From Moniliophthora roreri (lineage: Eukaryota > Basidiomycota > Agaricomycetes > Agaricales > Marasmiaceae), in assembly GCA_001466705.2 (NCBI GenBank), contig LATX02000181.1:186001-250000 (forward strand): a stretch of 64,000 bases of DNA. The letters are read 5' to 3'. Below are positions 1-11,240 of the stretch, piece by piece; position 1 is the first letter of the stretch, and every line of letters starts with the position of its first letter. A program made the translations under genes and the position numbers. The notes under the pieces are model-generated. The model saw nothing but the letters and a program-made list of their open reading frames with translations, ran no database searches and was not told where the DNA came from.

Positions 1-574
1 TGCTTATAGTGATGTGCCCAATTTTGGCCTAGACGTGAAATTGTGCACTTTTCGTGTCAAATACTAGAAAAAGAGCCCAGAAGTACGTGTAATATTCACA
101 TGACTTGCTGACCCATGAGCTCTAATATGGTGCCTAAGCTTTAAGCGCCAGGTCTAACAAGTCTAATAATTGACACTGTAACACAATCTAGAGGAGGTTA
201 GTAGTCTATACTAGCCCCCTACATTACAGTGAAGCATCGCTGTGAGGGTCCTTGGTCAATAAAACAGGCCAGAAACCACTAATTCCAAACACAAAAGAAT
301 AGATATCAGCAGGATCTACAGTCTAAGTGCACTAGATTGTTCATTTTGCGATCACATTGCATGATAATGTGTCAATAGACTTAAAACCTAATTATTACTA
401 TCGACAACTAGTACATGGTTGGAACTTGTTCCTACATGGAGCTTCAAAGACACTCATGCAGATATGACAGCCTTTCCAGGTGTACATGGAACAACTGATA
501 GGCAACAAGTACGCTGTAGAAGAGAGAGTTAGTCCAAAGGTGGACTGAACAGGGAAGAAGGTCAGAACTGGCAC
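1..574. other. Left flank, no gene recognised
   Basis: AT-rich sequence outside the outer retrotransposon. Only short open frames without recognisable motifs occur here. The five bases before the LTR (GGCAC, 570-574) do not match the five after the right LTR (ATGCT), so no target duplication links the two flanks. Confidence 0.6.
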
Positions 575-1304
575 TGAAATAGTTGTAGAGTACTAAACAG
601 TACAAGGATGGATCGGATAATGAGAATATAAGTATACCGATCAGATCAAATCCCCTTTGAGGTCTGATCACGTCGATAATAGAAGTGATGAATAAAATAG
701 AATGAGAAACTCAGTGTTATATCTAACTAGGCAAAGGCTCTTGAGGCTCTGAAACTCTTGCTCAGGCTCAGGATTGAGGAAGAAGGGAGAAAGGAAAGTG
801 TCTTTTTCAACAGCTGTCAACAAGATAAAGTGTCACGGTGGTCCATGTGCCAAGTACAAACTGCACACAACATATGATTAACTGAATATGTAAGGATAAG
901 ATATCGTGAAAGTGCCCATGAAAGTTATTGACGTCGCAATCATCTCAGCCTCGTTCCACAGGTTTCCACCAGACTAATACTCTCAGGCACCGCTCAGGAG
1001 TAGACCAAGCTCCTTCTCGATACGGTTCGCCACTCCGATCAAGGCGTGCAACTGATTGGGTGTGACTGGCTTGACTCGGCATTGACTCGTGCTTTGTCGT
1101 ATTGTAGGCGTAATGATCAGGAATAATCTTTTGCGTTGGTGAACGTTTTGTATATGTATGGAAGTGTCTGTGGATAGAGTATTAACAATTCAGAAGCTTT
1201 ATGTGTGATTCGTATGAGAGAAAAGAAAAGAGACCAAGAAAGACTCCATGGTCCAGAGCACCTACTAAGACAAATCCTTCAAGAGTCCAAATGACTCTTC
1301 CACA
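575..1304 (-). repeat. 3' LTR of the outer element (730 bp)
   Basis: Direct repeat of 16103-16832. On the plus strand it begins TGAAATAG and ends CTTCCACA, so it has TG...CA ends. The two copies have identical length and differ by about 20 substitutions with no indel seen. Confidence 0.92.
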
Positions 1305-1350
1305 GTGAGGGATATTTTGGAGTTCGTCCTCGAAGTCGTACTACTCCTCC

Positions 1351-2262
1351 TTAGTCCACTTCTTCTTCGGCAGCCTCGGCCAATCCTCGTGGTAGGTAGA
1401 CCAATGCAAGAGCATGCTTCAGCCAAATTTCTGCAGCTATCTCTCCATCGCATACCCAACAATCCATAGTCGTGTACAGGAGGTTAGCCACGAATCGTGG
1501 GTCTGCATGCTCGATATCTTGCCAAGAAAGCAGGTTCCCAATGGCGTTCCTCATCGTGTGCGTGAGAGCTAGAAGCCCATTCCAATTAGCGACCAGCTTC
1601 CGGTTACCTCTGTAAACAAGGACATGGTCAGTATGAGTGTCATCGATAACGAAGGGACGAGTATAAGAGATGAACTGCTCAGGAGTAAGAGCATTGTGTC
1701 CGGTGAGATAGCGAGCAGGTATGTGTGGTGTGCCATGTCCCCGAAGGATGTAGAATAGACAGTCTTCGATCTCAGTCCATGTGAGCTTGTGGTCTCGGCG
1801 GTGTACGGTTACTGTAACTGGAAGGGTTGAGAAAGCATCAGTGAAACCAATGTCTAATATAGCCTCGTAGTAATAAGGAATGGTGAACATAGCTCGTTTT
1901 GCCCCATCGTACAGCATGCCTACTCGTCCTCGATAGTTTCCCATCGCCACTGAGATATACACATTTATCAACATATATCTAACTCCATCAGCCATCTCCC
2001 ACTGAGCAGAAAAGCCTCGTTCCCCTCCATAGTCGTAATGTTCAAGTGGCGTGACATATAGATCAAAGATCGTGTCGGAACCATCATCGTAGTCCGGAAC
2101 TGGAAGTAAAGAAAGGTGATGTGTGAGCGAAGGTGAATGTTCCAGGGTTATTTCTTGAAACATAAGTGGTAAGAAAGAATGAGAGTCTTTAGAGGTGCTA
2201 GGGAAGCCCATAAGCATCAATGAATGGATGAATTGGGGGGTAGTAGAAGGTTCATGGGACAT
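1351..2262 (-). CDS. Accessory ORF of outer Gypsy element, between pol and 3' LTR
   Basis: Open frame of 303 codons from the first ATG (2262; an upstream TTG extends the frame to 2313). The stop lies 47 bases from the 3' LTR. I do not recognise the product. It has no signal peptide, membrane segment or zinc knuckle, so a classical envelope protein is unlikely despite the env-like position. The protein is mixed alpha/beta-like with many Tyr, His and Asp residues and an acidic C-terminus (AEAAEEEVD). It remains open although the neighbouring gag and pol frames carry several stops, which may mean later selection, a different base composition, or chance. It could be a captured host gene or an element-specific protein. 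Function unknown. Confidence 0.6.
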   Translation of the reverse strand: MSHEPSTTPQFIHSLMLMGFPSTSKDSHSFLPLMFQEITLEHSPSLTHHLSLLPVPDYDDGSDTIFDLYVTPLEHYDYGGERGFSAQWEMADGVRYMLINVYISVAMGNYRGRVGMLYDGAKRAMFTIPYYYEAILDIGFTDAFSTLPVTVTVHRRDHKLTWTEIEDCLFYILRGHGTPHIPARYLTGHNALTPEQFISYTRPFVIDDTHTDHVLVYRGNRKLVANWNGLLALTHTMRNAIGNLLSWQDIEHADPRFVANLLYTTMDCWVCDGEIAAEIWLKHALALVYLPRGLAEAAEEEVD

Positions 2263-2331
2263 GGTTAGGTGAGAAAAGGGAAGGAAGAAACGAAATGAAA
2301 TGAAGTTTATCAAAATTTTAAGTATTCTGGC

Positions 2332-5300
2332 TTACTGCTGCAAGGCAAACAGTTCTATGACGTAAAAGGCCGAAGACGTAAATGAGCACTGATACAAGAT
2401 AGCCTCGTGTCTATTGAACACATTGACTTCTCTTCGTAGCTCTGAGGCACTCTGTATCGACAATGCTTTGCCTATAATGATGGCTGGTTTGAAAGGAATC
2501 GATGAGCGTAACGTCTGATTATCAGGACGGAAGAAGAAAAGCCTTAGCCTTTGTGCATGTACGTGTCCTCGCATGATTGCGCCGCTCAATTCCCTAAGCA
2601 CAAACGACCCATGCTCCGTCTTCTCATGGATGATATATGGGCCTGAATAAGTCCACTCGCCCGGGCTCATAATTATAGAAGTCAAACTTTGATCCATATC
2701 GCTTCTTCAGGTCTTTGATAGCTCTTGTGCGTGTCCGTATCGCTTCTTCATTTGCTTGCTTCCACTTCGAATCGCGCTGGCATAGTTGTAATGTCTGAAT
2801 AGCTATGAGTTCTTCATGGGTCTGTACTTGATCCCAGTCTAAGGTCTGCCAAGTTGCTTCAGTAACATCAAATGAGAAGACCAGATGAACTCCATAGAGA
2901 AGGTAATAAGGGGAATAGCCCATAGCTCTACTCGTAGTGACTCTAGATGCAAACAATGCCACTGATAAGAATTTAGGCCATAAGCCCTTGGAATCACCAG
3001 TACATTTGAAGATGGCTTCTACCAATGGCTGGTGTGCTCGCTCTATAGGAGCTTGCCCTTGCGGGTGATAAGCCGTTGATATGACCACTTTACAATTGTA
3101 CTGGTTCTTCAGCATCGCCTCCACTTCACCTTTGAATTCGCTTCCTCCATCCATTGACAAGACCGGGATACACGCAAACCTTGAAATGAGCTCTTTGTAA
3201 ATAAACCTTGCTACCGAGGAGGACTTCAGGGACTTCAGGGCTCAGGCTTCTGGCCATAGTATGGTAGGCTCCACTGCTTGGACAATGTACTCGAATCCTC
3301 TGATGCCCGATGGCATGTGAATACAATCGATGTTGAAGTGCCGGAGTAGAGGCACCTGCCATGATGCGCTATACGGGATGTGTGGAATCTCTTGGATGAA
3401 TTTCTGACATTCAATACAGGATTGAACAAAGTAAGCCACCATGTCGTAGAGATTAGGCCAATAAAACCTATCGATCAGTAGATTATATGTTGCATCTCTG
3501 CCTTTGTGACCAGCTTGGAGATGCACCTCTGCGATGACCTCTCCTCTCTTAACAATATCTTCAATGACCAGTCTTGGAAGTCTGTCCGACTTCTTTTTCA
3601 GGGCATACCAAAGGCGATCATGGTGTAGGAAGTAGCGATGGGCTAGCTTCCGAAAACGAAGCTTCATTTTATTGGTGACACACCTCCCTGGAAGCTCCTC
3701 TTCCAGGAAATACTTCCTGAGCTCTGTAAATAGCTCCTCTCTGTCTTGGTCTTTCACCCCAAACCGATGGCCTGAAGAAGAAGGATAGTCAGCATGAGGG
3801 ATATTTTGGACATAGCGCTCATAGGAGGTGAACTTGAGCTCCACTACTTCATCACCAAACAGGAAGAAGTCTGTACCCTTGGAAGAGGAGTTATGAACAT
3901 GAAAGTCTGGAAGAGGATGAATGTAGTCTTTAGCTTCCATGTCTTCAACTGTTTCTGTTAAACAGCTACAGTCGAGCAAAAGGTTCGAGACTTGAAATGG
4001 TTCGGGAGTGAAGGATGAAGATTTCTGGTATACTGGTGTGTTTCCACCTACAGACCAGTCACGAGTGCTCGTCGACAATAGGCGAATAAATAAAGATTCG
4101 AAAATATACCTGGCCACTGAGATAAGAGAGCGCTCTTCCTTCGGCAGTAATGAATCTTGATATACCGAATTGAGGAAAACATCTAGAAATTTTTCTTGAT
4201 CTTCAGCTTCCTTCTGTCTGTCTCCTGGTGCTGGAGGGCGTCTCGACAAGGAATCCTCGAGCTGATGGGAATTGGCTGGTACATGCCGTAATTCAAAGTC
4301 AAACAATCTGATCCATGATATCCACCTCAAGATGGGAGTGTTTGGGACGTCATCTGGAAGCTTTAGCATCTGAGGGAGTGACTTCACATCATGACATAGT
4401 CAGAAATGAACACCCCATATTTGATGTCTGAGCTCTTTGAAGGCTCAAAATACACCATACAGCTCGGACTTGGGTTGCCCGTAGTTCTGCTCTCGTTCAT
4501 TAAACATGCATGAACCATATATTGCTGGCCTCTTTTTGCCATCTCTAATCTGGTACACTGCCCAGCCTGCACCCTTCCACAAAGAATCGACACCTACTAC
4601 CACTAACCCTTCATCTGTGGACCTACCGAAACGCTGTATCTTGACAGCTATTTCATAGTCTATCCATATCAAGACTGGGGCTGTAGTGACTCTGTGGATG
4701 AGTTCTTGCATCGCTTCTTTGGCTTCTCCTGTGAAAACGAAGAGTGTGTCAGCATCATCTGGTTTATGAAGAAGAAGTGTAATGGGCTTCGCTATGAGCA
4801 CAAACCCCCTTATCCATCTTCTGCCGACTCCTACTACTCCCAAGAACTGGCGAACTTCAGAGACGTCTTCTGGCTCTTTCCAGTTGCGAACTTTCTCCAC
4901 AAAGTCGGGGGAGATAATCCAACCTTCCAGTCCCACTATCATCCCTACAATCTTCAAATGGTAAGCTATGAGTACCGCTTTTGTTCCGGAAGCAGTCATT
5001 CCTGAATTGATCAACATAGCGAGCAACTTGTCCAAATTAAGAACATATTCCCAAACAAAACGCTGAATCTGTGGATTCTCCACAATAGGTGCTTCGCCAT
5101 ATCTTGACCTTGGGCCCTTGAGGCTGCAGTCGTCAATAAAATTTCTGGCAATTTCATGAACTGCTCATAACGTGTGTTTGACGCAGTGCTGAAACTCCTG
5201 AACGGAATTCGTATAGCCCTGTACCAAGGTACATTGCTGGCGAGCTCCAGCAGGCGAGTGAAACACCTGTAATGGCCTTGACTTTACGTCTACCCATCTC

Positions 5301-5818
5301 GCATCAAAACCAGAGAAGAGATCAAAGAGACCATACGCTGCATAACCCAGAAAGTCTTCGGCGAATTTGTTAACATTTGGAGGTAGCAATGAGTCTTGGA
5401 TCGTGACTGCATTGAGTTCTTCCAAGTTGATAACTAGCCAAACCAACCCATTCTTCTTGACGACCAGGAACATAGGAGATCGGTAGCTTGAAAGGGTAGG
5501 CTCGAAGCGACCGGCTTTCTCTTCCAGGATGACTTGTTGACAGACTTTCTCTCTGAGTGCCAAAGGAATTGGAATCGGCTTTCGTTGCCACGGAGTGTGT
5601 TCGATTGTAGGGATCTCGTAATCTGGATAATATTCCCTAGAAAAGAAACCTTTTTCAGTGAAATCGAAAGCAAATGCTCTTTCTTGGAGCAAGATAACAT
5701 AAGATATGAGATTTTTCTCATCTGTAGAGAGGTCACCTCAAACTGACTCGTCAACGTTCCTCCACATCTCCTCAAGCCGCTCTTTAGTGACCCATTCACC
5801 ATAACATAAGGCTTCAGC
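2332..5818 (-). pseudogene. pol: Outer element pol: RT, RNase H, integrase (decayed)
   Basis: One minus-strand frame read through TGA stops at about 5165, 4445, 4388 and 3242, with a frameshift near 2690. The N-terminal RT block has PMFLVVKKNG, and the catalytic box reads FIDD (about 5130-5141) rather than YxDD. RNase H and the linker follow (LSRRPPAPGD near 4230). The integrase zinc region is near 3420-3500 (HKGRDATYNLL...CIECQKF), and the DDE core shows FNIDCIH, SMDGGSEF and HPQGQAPIERAH. The C-terminal part continues in another frame to 2332. The TGA codons sit where an Arg CGA would fit the family, for example before AFKELRH. The reading frame is continuous with 13031-13430 once the nested element and one TCAGC copy are removed. 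Non-functional as read. Confidence 0.85.
5814..5818. repeat. Target-site duplication TCAGC (left)
   Basis: The five bases TCAGC immediately precede the TG of the inner LTR and recur at 13026-13030 directly after its terminal CA. This is the 5-bp duplication expected of Gypsy integrase. Confidence 0.95.
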
Positions 5819-6217
5819 TGTTACGTTACTTGTGCGCAGCAACGTCAAACTACTCGACTATGACGTAGTCAAGAAGCTCGTAAGGTTCAAGGTTCAGAGT
5901 TCAAGTCAGAACTAAGAGGTGGTCTCTTTGTTCGTAACTTAAGAGTTCGTTCTGCTGCTAGAACAAGGTTTATAGTTAACCAGGTCAAGCTGAAGAGCTT
6001 GAGACCCAGTTGTCACTACTTAAATAGTACAAGGTATCTACAATTACAAACGAGTTAGAACTCAAGAGAACATCGTAGAACGCGTACATAATATCCCGAT
6101 GGAATCGGAGAGAAAGGGAAAGAATGTTCGTTATATAATAGTTCGAGAATGAAATAGAAAGAGAAAGAAATAGTTAGTAACACACGTGGTCATGTGAAAG
6201 TCTGTAACATTGTAACA
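5819..6217 (-). repeat. 3' LTR of inner element (399 bp)
   Basis: Begins TGTTACGTTAC and ends TTGTAACA on the plus strand. It is identical to 12627-13025 except for three substitutions near the end (positions around 6180-6187). Confidence 0.96.
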
Positions 6218-6227
6218 TTACCCCCAC
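6218..6227 (-). promoter_or_regulatory. Probable polypurine tract of inner element
   Basis: On the minus strand the sequence GTGGGGGTAA directly abuts the 3' LTR. A purine-rich tract here normally primes plus-strand DNA synthesis. Position and composition support the call; it is short. Confidence 0.55.
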
Positions 6228-6355
6228 ACTAGGGGCGAAATTCCAATCTCGCCACGGTTCCATCTGATAACGTCACTTCTCTAAACGATTCCTGTCACCT
6301 AGAGTAAACCCATTCATAATTTTCTTCGGCATTCTCCGTTGCGGCCGTTGTTCCA

Positions 6356-7717
6356 CTATTGCTCTCCATCTCCGTAGAGTTCTGTGTCGGGGTCACCCCC
6401 ATAGATATCATCTCCAGGAGACGATGGGCGCTGGGGAGGGTGGTTTCGAGCAATTCTTCGCGACCGTCGTTTGAGACGACAATCTCGAGAGAGGTGACCA
6501 GGCGCAGCCATCCCGCATACTTGACAACAGTAGCTCGGGCATTCTCGGCCGCGGTGGTACGCCACTCTGCACACAGGGCAGAGAGGTACTCGAACACTTC
6601 GTCGGTCATGTCGTCGCTGTTGGTTGGAGACGAGGATGGCTCGCTCGACGACGCTTCGACGAGGTCGTCGTCGTCCCAAACTGACCGAGTTGTTGGGTCC
6701 TGGATCAGTGTTCAGGGAGGAATCGGCGTCGGTCTGCGGTTCGCGAGCGATGGGTTCCGGGGTAGTTCGGTCTGTGGTATAGGTAATGCGGAGGGGTTGG
6801 AAAAAGGGGTTGAATGTTCCGTCGGCACGGAACGGTACCGTGGCGGGGGGGTCGCAGTTGTCGCATCCCTGAATCTGGGGGGAGTGGATGCTCTCCATAT
6901 CGGATTCGACGGCCTCGGCGCCTGAATCGCTAGGGGTTGGGGTTCGGATGCCGATGGAGGTGGCATACATTGGAGGGCTACTTGGTTCTGAGGGGGGAAT
7001 GTGCTCGATGACGATGGAATCATCATCGGAGGCGTCGTCGCTAGAGGGACTTGGAGGGTCTGGGTAGACGAGGGAAGTAGGACTTGAAGCGGTGGAGGCG
7101 TGTCGTTCTGGGGAATGAAGGGCGGTTGGCTGTCTGGTTCGGTTAAATGGCCTAGATAGACCAAAGCTTGGGGTGGGGACGGAGGGTATTCTGTCATACT
7201 GGACGCAGGCCAGTTCTGTTGCTCGTCGAATCCGTTCGACGTACGCTGTGTGGGCCATCCAAAATTCTGGGCTGTTTGGATTTGCATCGCAAACACCCTC
7301 GGGGACGGTACCTGCAGCGTTAAACATGTTGGGTGCATCATCATTATGAGGATATTCAGGCGGGCATGGTACCGTTAGTGGTCCTTGCAGTACGAGGCCG
7401 CCTGCAGCACCCGCCGTAGCGTTATAAGCTAAATTTGCAGAGTACGTATTGGTCTCTTGGATGATGCGGTCTAGTGCGGCTCATTGTTCTCGGAGCCGGA
7501 TGAGTCCGTCGACGGTGATTCGGTGTGCTGGTGAGGCCTCAGTTCCAAGCCTCAGAGCGTCGTCGTGTTCGCCGGTGTTGACGAGGTACAGCAATTCGAA
7601 GGGAGATGGACAGAAGGGGCCGGTGTAATGGACTTGTTCGGGGTTTTCGGTGTGGACGGGAGGAGGGGGAAGAGGTCGGTCGTGGAGGTTGGAAGAGGTG
7701 GTTTGTTGACTGGACAT
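6356..7717 (-). pseudogene. Inner element ORF3: downstream zinc-knuckle-like protein
   Basis: Frame of 453 codons starting at ATG 7717, 22 bases after the pol stop (7740), with one TGA at 7483-7481 (after RLREQ). The N-terminal third is unremarkable. The middle is rich in Ser, Pro and Asp. The C-terminal part has a basic stretch, then CPVC...CPSYC followed by CQVCGMAAPGHLSRDC, which resembles a retroviral zinc knuckle with a slightly long spacer, then an Arg-rich segment (LKRRSRRIARNH). This suggests a nucleic-acid-binding protein. It lies where vertebrate retroviruses carry env, but no signal peptide or membrane helix is seen. Not part of the standard gag-pol set; it may be a duplicated gag C-terminus or an element-specific RNA-binding factor. 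Confidence 0.65.
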
Positions 7718-7739
7718 GTTAGAGGATGATGACTTTCCA

Positions 7740-10700
7740 CTACAATTTGTTCTTGATTATATAGTCCAGATAAATTTCCATTGCATTCGCCAACTCTTCT
7801 TTCTCCTTCCATTCATTGTGTGAAGAATCATATCCTTTCCAGGACACTAAGAACTTCTTTGGGGTTTTCCTCGGCTTGTGACCAACAATCGCCTCAATTT
7901 CGAACTCCTCATGGCCATCTATTATGTCCGGGGGTGGTTCCAAGTAGTTGGCTCCGTGTTCATCTGTCTCTTTGTACGGTGATAGCAGCCCGACGTGGAA
8001 AACAGGGTGTATCTTCCATTGTCTTGGCAATTTTAACCTGTACGTAACAGGCCCCATGACTTCTTCTATCTCGAAAGGTCCTTCTCTTTTTGGCGATAAT
8101 TTCTTGGTGGGATATCCAAAGTCCAGGTTTTTCCCTTCTAACCATACCTTTTGTCCCTTTTCAAAGACATCGTTCTTCTTGTTCCCTCTTTCTAGCACCC
8201 TTTTCCTAGCGAGTTCGATCATTGATGAGGTTTCCTCTCTAAGCCGCTTTAGTTCCGATAACCGTTTTTCTACTGATGGAACGTTGGTCTTTCCAAATAC
8301 TGTCGGCAGCGGTCTCGGATGGTATCCCATGGTCATGAAGAATGGGGAGTGATGGGTGACGGAATGGGTTCTATTGTTGTGAGCAAATTCTGCCATGTGC
8401 AGGTGTTTGCTCCATTCTGTTTGTTGTTTCCCGCAAAAGAATCTTAGGTAAATTTCGACTTCCTGATTGATTCTTTCAGTTTCTCCATCTGTCTGTGGAT
8501 GATAGGCGGTACTCATCAAGTGTTTGACTCCTAAGAGTCTGGCCATTTCTTGAAATACTTCTGCCGCGAATCTTGGGTCCCTATCTGAAATGATCTTCTC
8601 TGCTAGACCATATCTCTTGTATACGTGTTGGAAAAGGAGTTCTGCTGCCTTTGTTGCGTCCAACTTTTTGGTGCAAGGGATGAAAATTACCCCCTTCGTA
8701 GACGAATGGTCTACCACGACCATTATTGAATCTGATCCATCAGACTCGGGGAGATCCGTAATGAGGTCCATTGTCAGAGTTTGGAAAGGCACAGCATTCG
8801 GTACCCCTGCAATCGGTAAAATTCCTGCCACAGATGGATGGGTATTGACCTTCATTTGTTGACAGGGGGCACAGCCATCAACAAACACTTTGATGAACTT
8901 CGCCATGCCAGGCCACCAAAATTCTCTTCCAACCAGATCAATGGTTCCGAACTGTCCGGGGTGTCCAAAAGGCTGTCCCTCGTGAATAGTCTTGACAATT
9001 TCTCTTCGCAAAGTGATGTCGTTAGGGACGTAAACACGGCCTTTATAGAAGAGTAGATCATCTTCGAATTTCCAATCAGAAAGAGAGGACTTAATTGGGG
9101 GAATTCCTTGATCGAGTAGGGATTCCAGAGCGCTGGCATGGAAATCGTCCTTTCCCAGGGTTTCTTGTAGGCGATGTCGGAGATCCACATCAATCGTATT
9201 GATGAACAATGTATCTGGTAACAATATTACATTGTCGTTGTCCATGTCTTCTCGTAAAACGTGATCCGGTCGTCTTGAGAGGGCATCTGATTGTATCATC
9301 TGAGTTCCAGGGATGTGAACCAGTCGGAGGTCGAACATCGACAAAAGAAGACTCCATCTTGCCTGTCTTCGATTTAACTTCTGTGCGGTTCTGAAGTATG
9401 TCAAGTTCTTGTGATCCGAAAGGATGGTTACAGGGTAGCCGTTGCCCATCACGTAGTGTCGCCAGGTTTGTAACGCTCTAACAATCGCAAACAATTCGCG
9501 ATCATAGATCTCGTAATTGCGTTCTGTAGCATTGAAAGCGTGTGATATATAACCACACGGATGCCATTCGCCATCAGTTCCCTTTTGTCGTAAGACTGCT
9601 CCAGAGGCCCATTTTGATGCATCTGCTTCAATGATGAACGGCTTCGAAGAGTCTGGGATCTGTAACAATGGTTGCTGTGAGAATTTTCGTTTAAGGGTTT
9701 CGAACGCATCTTGACAAGCATCGTTCCATAAGAACGTCACCCCCTTTTTTGTGAGGTCATAGAGGGGCTTCGCAATTTCCGCATATCTGCCGATGAATTT
9801 CCGATAGAAATTAGCGAATCCAGTGAAACTTCGGACTCCTGTGACCGTCGTGGGAGCCGGCCAATCCTGTATTCCTGCCAATTTTACTGGATCCATTCCG
9901 ATAGTTCCTGGCCTGATGACCAATCCCAAAAATATGACTTCTTTGACATCGAATTCGCATTTGTGAGGCTTCAGGTATAGGTCTTGTTCCTTTAGGCGCT
10001 GGAGGAGTCTTCGTGATCGTTTCATGTGTTCCTCTTTGTTAGTGGAATAGATGAGGATGTCGTCCATGTACACGAGACACCATCCTTCTGCCATGAAATC
10101 TGAAAGGATATCGTCCATAAAAGCTTGGAATGTCGCCGGTGAATTCATTAGGCTGAAAAACATAACCATGGGTTCGAACAATCCTCGATTCATTTTGAAA
10201 GTGGCCTTCCATTGATCGCCATCTTTGATCCTGACATTGTTGTAGCCATTATGTAAATCGAGCTTCGAAAAGATGGTTGCTCCACGTAACTTGTCAATTA
10301 GATCCGAGATCAACGGCAGTGGGTATGCATTCTTGATTGTCCCATCATTTAATCTCCGATAATCCTGTGTCGGTCGCAGTTTTCCTTTTTCTTTCTTGCC
10401 TACGAAGAAGAATGGAGAAGCGTTTGGGGATTTTGATTTTCGAATGTACCCTTTTCGGAGGTTCTCGTCGAGGAATTTGTCCAGTTCTTGTTGTTCCGGT
10501 ACCGTCAATGAATAGAGCTTGCAATCTTTGGACACGAAGTCGGGTTTTAGATCGATGGCGTGATCGTAATGTCAAGATATTGGAAACCGTTCGGCTTCTT
10601 TGTCTTCGAATTGTGCCTTAAACTCGTGAAGATAATCAGGGACCAACGTTTCGAAAGTCTGTTCCTTCTGTTCAACCTGATGTGCCATTAATTGCGACGC

Positions 10701-11240
10701 CGACATTTTAGCCCTGATATCAATTCGACAGATGATCTGTTCCGGTGCATTGGTATTGAAGACGTTTTCCCGTCGAGGTATTTTGATGTACTGTTTTGGA
10801 CGAAATAGAACTTCTCCAGATTTCCAATTGACATCTGGATTGTACTTCTGCAACCAAGGTAGTCCTAAGATGACGTCTTCTTTCCCTAGTCCAGAGAGTA
10901 AAAACGTATCTGTCAAGTCCCTTGTCCCGAATTGATAGGTAGCCGTTACCGAGTGCGTGATCCAGGCTGTTTTGTTCGGTGTCCCGTCAACATTGAAAAC
11001 TTGAATGTTCTCAGGAAGCCTTTCTCATGGGAGCCGTAATCGCTTTGCTGTTTCGGGAGCCATGAAAAGGCCCCCTGCTCCTGAGTCCAGGAGCCCATTT
11101 ATCCCGACTTTTTCTGATCCAACGTTGTAAGCCAAAGGGATTCGCATAGAATTTCGGTCTAACTTAGCTAATACAACGTTCAATATCGTAATTGGTGGGG
11201 GCGGAGAGAGAGTCGGCCTCTTCCGCCACTTCAAAAACCC
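7740..11240 (-). pseudogene. pol: Inner element pol: protease, RT, RNase H, integrase, chromodomain
   Basis: The pol frame is -1 relative to gag and begins at the slippery site near 11240. Domains in order: aspartic protease with LLDSGAGG (near 11090); RT with KLDLHNGYNN and the YMDD box (near 10060); RNase H with EADASKWASGAVL; integrase zinc finger (HPGQFGTIDL, CAPCQQMK) and DDE residues in MDLITDL, SDRDPRF and ETERINQE; then a C-terminal chromodomain with FLVSWKGYD...NEWK. Two TGA stops (11027-11025 after LRLP, and 10574-10572 before HYDHAIDL) interrupt the upstream part; both fit CGA to TGA. From 10571 to the stop at 7740 the frame is open, so this is one of the least decayed stretches of the retroelements. 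Confidence 0.93.
11200..11240 (-). promoter_or_regulatory. Putative -1 ribosomal frameshift signal between gag and pol
   Basis: On the minus strand gag reads GAG GGT TTT TGA. The heptamer G GGT TTT (11240-11234) has the X XXY YYZ form and ends right at the gag stop. Slipping back one base enters the protease frame (GGG TTT TTG). After a six-base spacer a hairpin can form: GGCGGA-AGAG (11227-11218) pairs with CTCT...TCCGCC (11212-11200). Heptamer, spacer and stem together match known -1 frameshift signals. No experimental support is available from sequence. Confidence 0.7.

Noticed and set aside
6359..6925. Plus-strand 188-codon frame opposite ORF3
   Set aside because: Antisense shadow of the Ser/Pro/Asp-rich middle of ORF3; no independent motif.
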